12,067 nt of DNA from Candidatus Saccharibacteria bacterium UBA4387 (GCA_002391075.1 DGRN01000026.1:1-12067), one strand, 5' to 3'; positions 1 to 5,409 are shown, numbered from the stretch's first letter. Program-made: numbers and translations. Notes: a model not told the origin generated them from the letters alone.

Positions 1-25
1 GGTTCAAATCCAACCCCCGCCACCA
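1..25 (+). tRNA. tRNA, 3' end only (isotype not determinable)
   Basis: The window opens inside a tRNA. Positions 3-9 are a T-loop (TTCAAAT), 10-14 are the 3' side of the T-stem (only its last two 5' partners, GG, are present), and 15-21 are the 3' acceptor strand CCCCGCC. An A discriminator follows at 22 and an encoded CCA at 23-25. The 5' acceptor strand should read GGCGGGG outside the window. The anticodon lies outside, so the amino acid cannot be assigned. A terminator follows directly, so this is the last gene of its transcript. Confidence 0.9.
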
Positions 26-32
26 TGAATAA

Positions 33-54
33 AAGCCGTCAGGCTTATTTTTTT
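33..54 (+). terminator. Rho-independent terminator after the tRNA
   Basis: A five-base-pair stem AAGCC/GGCTT (33-37 with 42-46) with loop GTCA is followed by A and seven T residues (48-54). It lies 7 nt after the tRNA CCA. The flanking A- and T-rich bases can extend the stem with a small bulge. On the opposite strand the same hairpin is followed by TTTTATT, so it may also stop the leftward flavoprotein transcript that ends at 97. Confidence 0.75.
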
Positions 55-96
55 ATTCCGCATTCATCTACGCGTCACGCTCTCGGCGCGCAAAAA

Positions 97-1458
97 CTAT
101 CTACAAAGTTGCTCGCAGGCAACCCGAATCAATTCGGACCACTCATTTGCGGCGTGTGGTGTTTCCGCGACTTCCTGTACGTGCATATCAAAACGCACGG
201 CGTAGGCTAGCTCCTGCGCAATCGTGGCCGCTTCTGGCGCCATTACTGTGCCGCCGATAATTCGCCCGCCTTTGCTGGTAATAATTTTCACAAAACCGCT
301 ATAAAAATTACTCGTGTTCGCTTTCTGGACTGCCTCTAGCGGCAAAATAATCTTATTGAACTTGCGGTCGCTCTTAATACAATCGTCTTCCGTCACGCCG
401 ACCTCGGCGATTTGCGGACTAGTATTCGTCACGCGAATTAGCCCACGATAATCCGCAACATTCTTCGTCTTTCCAATAATATGACTCGCCGCCACGCGAC
501 CTTCGATAATCGACTTCTCGGTCGAACTCTGCCCGCCAGTCACGTCACCAGCCGCAAAAATATTCTTCACCGATGTTCGCATAAAGGCATCGACCTCTAT
601 TCCATTTCGCGAGTGCTTTATCTTGACATTATCCAAGCCAACATCAATATTTGGCGCACTACCAGTACAAACGAGCACCTCATCGACGCGAATCGATTTT
701 TCCTCGCCGCCTCGCATAAACACAACGCGCTTATACGGAGAGTTTGCCTCAATCGCGACTACTCTGGTTTGAGTCAAAACTTTAATGTGTTCGCGCTCAA
801 AAATTTCGTCCAGAACCTGTCCGGCCTCTTCATCCTCGCGCGGTAACAACCTGCCGGCGATATCTGCAATCACGACCTCTGTCCCCAGTGCAATAAAGAA
901 CTGCGCCAGCTCGCATCCAGTAGACCCGGCCCCAACGATAAAAATGCTTTTTGGCGGCCGCACCATATCAAAAATATTTTCGCGCAACCAATAATTTACT
1001 CCAGATTGAATCTTGATGCCAGTATCTAGCGTCGAAGCCCCCGTCGCAATCAAAATCTTCTTGGTTTTCAAAACTTTTTCGCCGGCGCTCACCTCGTGTT
1101 TCGAAATAATCCGTCCAGTTGCTTCATAGCAGTCAATGCCAGCCTCTTTGAACTCTTTATCGCTATTCGCGCCTGCCCGTTTCATAGCGACGTTTTTCCA
1201 GTTGTTAATCGTCGGATAATTATAGCGCACGTTGTTGCCTGAAACGCCCAATTTCGTAGAATTCGCCACCAACCTCAAGACATCCGAAACATGGAGCAGG
1301 GCATTTACCGGCACATCAGAACTATTCAAGCTCGAACCGCCCCACTTGCCAGACTCGACAATCGCCACTCGCAAACCAGACTTCGCAGCAACCAGCGCCG
1401 CAGTGCCACCCGCGTCGCCGCTTCCGATTACAACTAAATCATATTCGAATCTTGGCAT
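97..1458 (-). CDS. FAD/NAD(P)-dependent flavoprotein of the disulfide-reductase family, lacking the redox cysteines
   Basis: This 453-residue protein has the full layout of the dihydrolipoamide dehydrogenase/mercuric reductase family. It has an N-terminal FAD dinucleotide fold with GSGDAG at residues 12-17, an NAD(P) fold with GAGSTG at about 176-181, a second FAD motif (NIFAAGDVTGG, middle of the protein) and a C-terminal dimerisation domain. At the canonical GGTCLNxGCxPSK site it reads GGSSLNSSDVPVN (40-52), so Ser43 and Asp48 replace the two cysteines. It therefore cannot use the classical disulfide relay. An NADH oxidase, quinone-reductase or transhydrogenase-like activity is possible; the substrate is unknown. 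It is the last gene of a leftward unit, 3 nt after the ATP-cone-like gene. A weak internal promoter may overlap the end of that gene. Family assignment is firm, function is not. Confidence 0.9.
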   Translation of the reverse strand: MPRFEYDLVVIGSGDAGGTAALVAAKSGLRVAIVESGKWGGSSLNSSDVPVNALLHVSDVLRLVANSTKLGVSGNNVRYNYPTINNWKNVAMKRAGANSDKEFKEAGIDCYEATGRIISKHEVSAGEKVLKTKKILIATGASTLDTGIKIQSGVNYWLRENIFDMVRPPKSIFIVGAGSTGCELAQFFIALGTEVVIADIAGRLLPREDEEAGQVLDEIFEREHIKVLTQTRVVAIEANSPYKRVVFMRGGEEKSIRVDEVLVCTGSAPNIDVGLDNVKIKHSRNGIEVDAFMRTSVKNIFAAGDVTGGQSSTEKSIIEGRVAASHIIGKTKNVADYRGLIRVTNTSPQIAEVGVTEDDCIKSDRKFNKIILPLEAVQKANTSNFYSGFVKIITSKGGRIIGGTVMAPEAATIAQELAYAVRFDMHVQEVAETPHAANEWSELIRVACEQLCR

Positions 1459-1461
1459 ACT

Positions 1462-1719
1462 TTATATTATTTTATCATGATTACTATAAGCAAAAGCAAG
1501 TTCTGGCGAAATTTCTTTCAATTCTCGCACAATCACGCGCCTCAAGTCGCCCTCAGTCACGGTATCTTTGTCTTCTATCCAGCGGTCCGTCCCATCTGCC
1601 ACGCGTTTTGCAATCTGTTTAGCCCAGCCTTCTGGAATCCTCGCACTCCTTGCGCTCGCCAATATAGACTGTTCGACCCCGGCTCTACTATATTCGTAAC
1701 TAATCTTTTTTCGCGCCAT
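1462..1719 (-). CDS. Small stand-alone ATP-cone-like protein
   Basis: This 85-residue protein looks like a single ATP-cone domain, the nucleotide-sensing module known from NrdR and ribonucleotide reductases. The visible pattern is 'EQSILASARSA' at about residues 16-26, a helix with 'AKQIAKRVADG', then 'TVTEGDLRRVIVREL' and a final 'PELAFAYSNH'. The N-terminal lysine/arginine-rich strand that contacts nucleotide in classical cones (KRDG-like) is not clear, so nucleotide binding is uncertain. The start is the ATG at 1719, which overlaps the upstream TGA stop by one base (TGATG) and suggests translational coupling. An upstream in-frame TTG at 1731 is less likely. Its position between a membrane protein and a flavoprotein is unusual for this domain. 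No ribonucleotide reductase gene is in the window. Confidence 0.7.
   Translation of the reverse strand: MARKKISYEYSRAGVEQSILASARSARIPEGWAKQIAKRVADGTDRWIEDKDTVTEGDLRRVIVRELKEISPELAFAYSNHDKII
1469..1477 (-). promoter_or_regulatory. Possible internal extended -10 upstream of the flavoprotein gene
   Basis: Read leftward, TGATAAAAT forms an extended -10 that ends 10 nt before the flavoprotein ATG at 1458. It overlaps the last codons of the ATP-cone-like gene. The spacing is longer than the 6-8 nt seen at the other genes here and no -35 was identified, so this is a tentative secondary promoter. Confidence 0.3.
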
Positions 1720-2408
1720 CACAACACCCAAAACGTAAAAATAAATAACCCCAATATCAAAAAGCTAGAACCAGAAACAAACCGAATAAACTTTTTATTT
1801 CGCACTCGCCACCTTTGCGCTGCAATTACGTTCGCTCCAGTTTTCATTCGCAGTTTCAGTACGAACATCGGCAGCGCGGTCAGCAGGGTATAGGCTACAA
1901 TCAGAATAATTTGTATATTTGCGCTTGTTTGCAAAATCGCATTTCCCGCTATCAGATATAGCGCCAGGCTTAGCGGCATTTCGGCAAAACTGCTCAGCAT
2001 CCCTAATGAAAAAGCGCTGATATTGTCGTCTGCATTTCGAGACTTTTTACGAATATAACGCGCAAAAGATCGCGGCATCCAAGTTTCCGTATTTTTGCCG
2101 CCTCTGTAATAAAGTGTCCACATCACGATCCCGCAAGCGACCAGTACGCCAATCGTCGCCAGCATCCATAGCGCCGAAAGTTTACCGCTAAATAATCTGT
2201 CTGCCACGAAGCAACTTGAGCAAACCGCCAAAAAATTCACCGCCATCGCGCCCCAAATATAACTCTTTGCCAGATATCGCGTTTTGCGACGGCGATGCTT
2301 TCCCGCACTCGCGTGATACAACAAAATCAAGCCCCCAAGATTTAACTGCAGGGAAGACTGCGCCAGCACGACCAGCGCAACAGTGGCGATATTTAGAAAA
2401 TCGCTCAT
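1719..2408 (-). CDS. Six-TM integral membrane protein of unknown function (LysE/CcdA-like topology)
   Basis: The protein is 229 residues, with about six hydrophobic spans near residues 7-31, 50-73, 78-101, 132-158, 163-185 and 206-228. Two basic loops, at about 37-45 and 113-124, are likely cytoplasmic. The arrangement of two three-helix halves, with small residues in helix 1 (NLGGL), 'SLGMLSSFAEMP' opening helix 4 and a proline in helix 5 (ALPMF), resembles LysE exporters or the CcdA/DsbD membrane core. The paired cysteines of CcdA are not where expected, and the only Cys cluster is CSSC at about 63-66. I do not recognise a specific family. It is the first gene of the leftward unit with the ATP-cone-like and flavoprotein genes. 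It ends in TGA, the only TGA stop among the fifteen genes with a visible stop. An extended -10 lies just 6 nt before its ATG. Confidence 0.8.
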   Translation of the reverse strand: MSDFLNIATVALVVLAQSSLQLNLGGLILLYHASAGKHRRRKTRYLAKSYIWGAMAVNFLAVCSSCFVADRLFSGKLSALWMLATIGVLVACGIVMWTLYYRGGKNTETWMPRSFARYIRKKSRNADDNISAFSLGMLSSFAEMPLSLALYLIAGNAILQTSANIQIILIVAYTLLTALPMFVLKLRMKTGANVIAAQRWRVRNKKFIRFVSGSSFLILGLFIFTFWVL

Positions 2409-2414
2409 GACTAT

Positions 2415-2423
2415 ATTTTACCA
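2415..2423 (-). promoter_or_regulatory. Extended -10 promoter for the membrane protein unit
   Basis: Leftward TGGTAAAAT ends 6 nt before the ATG at 2408. The predicted transcription start falls on or next to the start codon, and no Shine-Dalgarno sequence is present. No good -35 is visible, as is usual for extended -10 promoters. An identical nonamer precedes the dsbA-like gene. Confidence 0.65.
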
Positions 2424-2447
2424 TGCCTTGCAAGATTATGCTCATGC

Positions 2448-2476
2448 TTGCGCGACTTTTGCGCCGGCCATAAACT
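2448..2476 (+). promoter_or_regulatory. Promoter for the lamin-tail surface protein
   Basis: TTGCGC (2448-2453) and TAAACT (2471-2476) are separated by exactly 17 bp. The -10 ends 6 nt before the ATG at 2483. The same TTGCGC -35 with 17-bp spacing occurs at ruvB. This supports 2483 as the original start of the surface-protein gene. Confidence 0.55.
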
Positions 2477-2482
2477 AAGGCT

Positions 2483-3934
2483 ATGAAAAGAATTTTGAAA
2501 CACATCATCGCCCTCGTTTGAACAGTTGCTTGTTTTTGTGTGCAAAATTCTGCCTTCGCCGCCACGCCGCCGGCATATTTCCATGCTTTCAATGTAGGCT
2601 ATAAAGACGAATATGATTCGCAAAATTACGATTTCATCGAACTCGCTTTTAACGCCGAGCCGCCACCTCTCGATCGTCTCAAAATAAGTTACTATAACAG
2701 CGCCGGCAATCACGCCGGGGATTATACTTTTCCTGCGCGCGCCATTTTAGCGAAAGACCGGCTCGTGCTCGGTTTCTCTAAAAGCCCGCAATTCGAAAAT
2801 TTCGCCGACTCTGGTCTGACTTACTATTTTTCTGACTCCGGCCTCGCCTCTACGGCGGGTAAACTCGAATTATACTACGACGACCAAAAACTCGACGAAA
2901 CCTGCTGGGGCAAAATCGAGTGTACGAATCAGGCTCCAAAATTCTCAACCAAAGCCGAAGATAATTATTCCGCTCTACGTGAAGGGACTGCTTTTACTAG
3001 CGCTAAATATTACCCCGACCTCGACCTCGACGCTATTTCTCAACCGCCACCACCACCCATCGTCTGTGACGCACTACGTTTTACAGAGCTACTGAGCTAT
3101 TATGACATGCTCGCTACGGAGCAATTTATTGAACTGCAAAATTTTTCAGACCACGAAATCTCGCTCGACTCTTGCGCGCTGCAATTTAAGAAAAATTTAG
3201 CTCCGCTCTCTGGTTCGCTTGCGCCGAAGGCTTACGTCGCGGTACAGAATCTCGATTTTGCGCTCACAAAAAATCCCAGCAGCGCCGCTGAGATTCAGTT
3301 ACTAGATAATGGTCGTCCGATAGCCTTGTTTCAATATCCTCATGGCCAGCGCAAGGCCACTTCGTACGCGCTTTTCGATGACGACAACTGGAGCCTAACT
3401 TATGCTCCTACTCCCGGCTCGGAGAACATCTATCAAGAATTTCAGAGCTGCCCAGACGGCAAAATCGTCAACATTGAAACCGGGAACTGCATTAAAATAA
3501 CCGAGGACAACTCTGAAACGACTTGCCCGGAGGGTAAATATCTAAACCTCTTGACCGGTCGCTGTAAGAAGATAGAAGAAGGTACCGCGACCGAGTGTCA
3601 GGCAGGTTACTATCGCAACCCCGAAACGGGCCGTTGTAAGAAAATTACGACCGAAAAAACTACCGAATGTGCCGATGGCTACGAACGTAACCTCGACACC
3701 AACCGCTGCCGAAAAATCCGCACCAGCACTGAAATGGACTTTGCGCCCACCGAGGTCGACCCACTCATAACTACATATGACGACCCAAAAGTTTTTGTCG
3801 GCACGGGCGTTCTAATAGTTTTATCGATTCTCTCTGTTATTTATACGCTCTTACAGTTCCGCCGCGAAATCGCGCAGATTTTTCACCGCATCATCTATCG
3901 TATAAAAATCAAAACTCAGAAACATGGGCCATAA
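2483..3934 (+). CDS. Surface-anchored lamin-tail-domain protein with Cys-repeat stalk; signal peptide interrupted by in-frame TGA
   Basis: From the ATG at 2483 the frame reads a basic n-region (MKRILKH), a hydrophobic core (IIALV-stop-TVACFCV) and a cleavage-like AFA|AT. That is a textbook signal peptide except for a TGA at 2519-2521. The frame is then open to the TAA at 3932-3934. Uninterrupted translation would have to begin at the GTG at 2540, which removes most of the signal. Residue numbers below count from that GTG. A degenerate lamin-tail-like region lies at about 10-160 and a clearer lamin-tail domain at about 175-297 (EQFIELQNFSD, SLAPKAYVAV, NWSLTYAPTPGSEN). Four 24-25-residue Cys repeats at 304-393, one TM helix at about 419-440 and a basic cytoplasmic tail follow. 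The protein is probably displayed on the cell surface. The single lesion could be a nonsense mutation, a sequence error or readthrough. Its 3' end faces an antisense promoter. Confidence 0.8.
2519..2521 (+). other. In-frame TGA inside the signal peptide
   Basis: This is codon 13 counted from the ATG at 2483. One substitution (for example GGA or TGG) would restore a continuous hydrophobic core. The next bases are AAC, and no readthrough element was identified. Confidence 0.85.
3449..3718 (+). repeat. Four tandem CxxG..N..TGxCxKI protein repeats
   Basis: Four units, each starting at a Cys (residues 304, 329, 353 and 377 counted from the GTG at 2540), follow the pattern C-x-x-G-x-x-x-N-x-x-T-G-x-C-x-K-I with 13 residues between the two cysteines. 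Periods are 25, 24 and 24 residues. In the fourth unit T-G has become T-N. Each probably forms a small disulfide-closed loop in an extended stalk between the lamin-tail domain and the membrane helix. Confidence 0.9.
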
Positions 3935-3948
3935 GGTTTGCAATGGCC
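3927..3948. repeat. Inverted repeat GGCCAT/ATGGCC at the end of the surface-protein gene
   Basis: A 6-bp perfect inverted repeat (3927-3932 with 3943-3948) with a 10-nt loop straddles the stop codon. It lacks a T-tract, so it is at best a weak terminator for the surface-protein gene. It could also be an operator for the leftward promoter beside it. Confidence 0.4.
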
Positions 3949-3958
3949 ATATAACTAT

Positions 3959-3987
3959 ATTATAGCACGGATATGCCAAAAAGTCAA
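3959..3987 (-). promoter_or_regulatory. Near-consensus antisense promoter facing into the surface-protein gene
   Basis: Read leftward: TTGACT (3987-3982), a 17-bp spacer ending in TGC, and TATAAT (3964-3959). This combines a -35 with one mismatch, ideal spacing, a perfect -10 and an extended TG motif, making it the best sigma-70-type promoter in the window. It points away from ruvC into the 3' end of the surface-protein gene. No annotated gene lies on that strand for more than 1 kb. An ATG at 3950 opens a 13-codon frame, 8 nt after the -10. Confidence 0.6.
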
Positions 3988-4015
3988 GCACAAGCAAGAC
4001 GCAAGTGGCTAACGG

Positions 4016-4024
4016 TGCTAAAAT
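4016..4024 (+). promoter_or_regulatory. Extended -10 promoter for ruvC
   Basis: TGCTAAAAT ends 7 nt before the ATG at 4032. The in-frame GTG at 4005 lies upstream of this -10 and would not be transcribed, so 4032 is the chosen start. Confidence 0.65.
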
Positions 4025-4031
4025 AAGAGAA

Positions 4032-4529
4032 ATGGCGAAGAGACGTATACTCGGAATAGACCCAGGAACTGGAATTTGTGGATTTGGCGTGGTAGATTTT
4101 GTGACTCACAAAAAACCGCGCATGGTCACCGCCGGTGTAATCGCGACGCCCGCGCATACGCCGCTCGCTGATCGCCTGCTCGACATTTACGATTCTATGC
4201 ATCAAATTATCGAAGAAACGCACCCCGACCAAGTCTCCATCGAGAAACTATATTTCAACCAGAACATCACTACCGGCATTACGGTCGCCGAAGCTCGCGG
4301 CGTTGTAATTTTGGTGGCCCGTCAATTCGAGCTTCCGATCTTTGAATATACGCCGCTCCAAATCAAGCAGACGCTCACCGGTTATGGTCGCGCCAAAAAG
4401 AAAGAGATGCAAGAGGCTGTCCGCCAATATCTTGAAATGAAAGAAATCGTCAAGCCGGATGACGCTGCCGACGCTTTGGCAGCCGCAATAACTCACGCAC
4501 TTATGACTCGCGCGCAATATAGTCTGTAA
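4032..4529 (+). CDS. ruvC: Holliday junction resolvase RuvC
   Basis: RuvC cleaves Holliday junctions symmetrically as a dimer within the RuvABC resolvasome. The 165-residue product has the usual length and RNase H-like fold signatures. Asp10 sits in 'LGIDPGTGICGFGV', Glu71 in 'SIEKLYFNQN', and Asp144 and Asp147 in 'KPDDAADALAAAITH'. All four catalytic acids are therefore present. 'YTPLQIKQTLTGYGRAKK' at 106-123 matches the conserved DNA-binding region. The ATG at 4032 gives the MAKRRILGIDPG start. It lies 7 nt after an extended -10, so its mRNA is probably leaderless. ruvA follows after 41 bp with its own -10. ruvB is about 3.6 kb away on the other strand. Confidence 0.97.
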   Translation: MAKRRILGIDPGTGICGFGVVDFVTHKKPRMVTAGVIATPAHTPLADRLLDIYDSMHQIIEETHPDQVSIEKLYFNQNITTGITVAEARGVVILVARQFELPIFEYTPLQIKQTLTGYGRAKKKEMQEAVRQYLEMKEIVKPDDAADALAAAITHALMTRAQYSL

Positions 4530-4534
4530 AACGC

Positions 4535-4581
4535 TAGCGCAATCACTCGTTTTAGCGCATAATAACAGGTATGATAGCGCA
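4535..4581 (+). repeat. Three direct TAGCGCA repeats around the ruvA promoter
   Basis: TAGCGCA occurs at 4535-4541, 4553-4559 and 4575-4581, with steps of 18 and 22 bp. The middle copy overlaps the ruvA -10 and the third lies in the first codons. The last two copies share a longer match, TAGCGCATA. The arrangement suggests an operator, though a chance repeat is possible in a sequence this rich in GCGC. Confidence 0.35.
4558..4563 (+). promoter_or_regulatory. Probable -10 for ruvA
   Basis: CATAAT ends 7 nt before the ruvA ATG at 4571, the same geometry as at neighbouring genes. No convincing -35 is visible. ruvA may also be read from the ruvC promoter. Confidence 0.5.
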
Positions 4582-5155
4582 TATTAAAGGAATTGTGGCG
4601 GAAAAAATTGTAAATTCTGTCATTATTGACGTACATGGCGTGGGCTACGAGGTAAATTTAACCTCCATTGATTTTGATAATTTAACGCTCGACGAAGAGG
4701 TGAAACTCTATACTTTTCATCACATCCGCGAGCAATCCGAGGAACTGTTCGGCTTTACTTCCTTGGCGGCCAAGAAAATTTTCGAGCTTCTCATAACGGT
4801 GCAGGGGATTGGACCGAAAGCCGCGATGTCTATTTTGTCGCTGGCGCCGGCCGAAGAGGTCCGCAATGCTATAGCGAACGCCGACGCGGCTTTTGTCGCT
4901 CAGGCCTCAGGCGTGGGAAAGAAATCTGCCGAGCGCGTAATTGTTGACCTTCGCGAAAAAGTAGGCTTGCCGACTTACTACGGGCGCAAGACTGAACTAG
5001 CGACCGAGCCGCTCCCAACCAACGACGAAGCGCTTGAGGCTCTTATGGCGCTAGGCTTCAATTTGGCGGATGCTACCAAGGCACTAGAGGGTGTAGATGC
5101 TGAGCTGTCCGTAGAAGATCGCATTCGTGCGGCGCTAAAAAATCACGCGAATTAA
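4571..5155 (+). CDS. ruvA: Holliday junction branch migration protein RuvA
   Basis: RuvA binds four-way junctions and loads the RuvB motor. The 194-residue product has all three domains. An N-terminal OB-like barrel (1-64) carries 'VHGVGYEVNL'. A middle domain holds two helix-hairpin-helix motifs ('TVQGIGPKAAMSIL' at 76-89 and 'ASGVGKKSAERVIVDL' at 112-127). A C-terminal RuvB-binding domain ('NDEALEALMALGFNLADATKAL', 151-172) completes it. At the acidic-pin position the sequence is REQSEELFGF (53-62), with Glu54 kept but Gln55 where many homologues have Asp. The gene starts 41 bp after ruvC with its own -10 and no Shine-Dalgarno sequence, so leaderless initiation is likely. Confidence 0.96.
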   Translation: MIAHIKGIVAEKIVNSVIIDVHGVGYEVNLTSIDFDNLTLDEEVKLYTFHHIREQSEELFGFTSLAAKKIFELLITVQGIGPKAAMSILSLAPAEEVRNAIANADAAFVAQASGVGKKSAERVIVDLREKVGLPTYYGRKTELATEPLPTNDEALEALMALGFNLADATKALEGVDAELSVEDRIRAALKNHAN

Positions 5156-5188
5156 CAGATGACACTTGCGGAATGCTCGCGATTATGC

Positions 5189-5217
5189 TTGCATCTGCAA
5201 AAGTAGCTTGCTATAAT
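5189..5217 (+). promoter_or_regulatory. Strong promoter of the small structured-RNA/peptide unit
   Basis: TTGCAT (5189-5194), a 17-bp spacer ending in TGC, and a perfect TATAAT (5212-5217). The expected start point is about 5223-5224, about 76 nt before the 23-codon ORF. Unlike most genes here, this one has a real leader. Confidence 0.75.
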
Positions 5218-5222
5218 GCTAA

Positions 5223-5276
5223 ACATCGCTCTGTGCCGAATATCGGTTGGGGACAAAGGTCGTTTTTAGAGCGTGT
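5223..5276 (+). ncRNA. Structured 5' leader, candidate regulatory RNA
   Basis: The first ~54 nt of the predicted transcript can fold into a closed multiloop. The outer stem is ACA+CGCTCT with AGAGCG+TGT (5223-5232 with 5268-5276, one bulged T). Inside are two hairpins, CCGA-ATA-TCGG (5236-5246) and GAC-AAAG-GTC (5252-5261). The outer stem begins at the expected transcription start. I could not match it to a riboswitch class, tmRNA, SRP RNA or 6S RNA that I know. The fold was found by eye only, and the inner hairpins are short. Confidence 0.4.
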
Positions 5277-5299
5277 CATTACTAAGCAGGAGAAACACC

Positions 5300-5371
5300 A
5301 TGAAGAAGCGCGGCCGAAAGGGGGCGCTGCGAATGGATACATTTCGTTGGAATGATTACATCGAAATGTAA
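5300..5371 (+). CDS. Small ORF, 23-residue peptide
   Basis: An ATG at 5300 is preceded by GCAGGAG (5286-5292), a good Shine-Dalgarno motif 7 nt away. The 23-residue product has a strongly basic N-terminus (MKKRGRKGALR) and an aromatic/acidic C-terminus (DTFRWNDYIEM). Its TAA stop overlaps the first bases of the terminator stem, so promoter, leader, ORF and terminator form one closed unit of about 175 nt. There is no TM segment or signal peptide. The basic start recalls tiny ribosomal proteins only superficially and I make no assignment. It could be a genuine small protein or a leader peptide of a regulatory RNA. Confidence 0.55.
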   Translation: MKKRGRKGALRMDTFRWNDYIEM

Positions 5372-5399
5372 AAAATACCCCAGTGACGGGGTATTTTTT
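5370..5399. terminator. Strong bidirectional terminator between the small ORF and the dsbA-like gene
   Basis: A perfect 12-bp stem (5370-5381 with 5388-5399) with loop AGTGAC has A6TACCCC on one arm and GGGGTAT6 on the other. It ends in a U-run on both strands. It closes the rightward small unit, with the stop codon inside the stem, and the leftward dsbA-like gene, which ends 11 bp beyond. Confidence 0.95.
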
Positions 5400-5409
5400 G
5401 TGGTAACTA

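Noticed and set aside
25..210. Small rightward ORF beginning in the tRNA CCA
   Set aside because: Its ATG is formed by the tRNA CCA end, it runs through the tRNA terminator and into the antisense strand of the flavoprotein gene.
2519..2521. UGA recoded as glycine genome-wide, as in Absconditabacteria/Gracilibacteria
   Set aside because: All other long frames (for example RuvB, DnaJ, flavoprotein, permease) are free of in-frame TGA and encode glycine with GGN, and one gene ends naturally in TGA. Standard code fits.
2188..2713. Leftward frames crossing the divergent region upstream of the membrane protein
   Set aside because: They span two opposed genes and the promoter between them, resemble no family, and overlap better-supported coding sequence.
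3449..3718. CRISPR-like or mobile repeat array
   Set aside because: The periodicity is at the protein level (Cys-clasp repeats in frame), with diverged nucleotide sequence and no spacers.
5173..5355. Longer 60-codon frame across the small-RNA unit
   Set aside because: It begins upstream of the promoter and reads through the structured leader. The 23-codon frame in another phase has the Shine-Dalgarno motif and a stop at the terminator.
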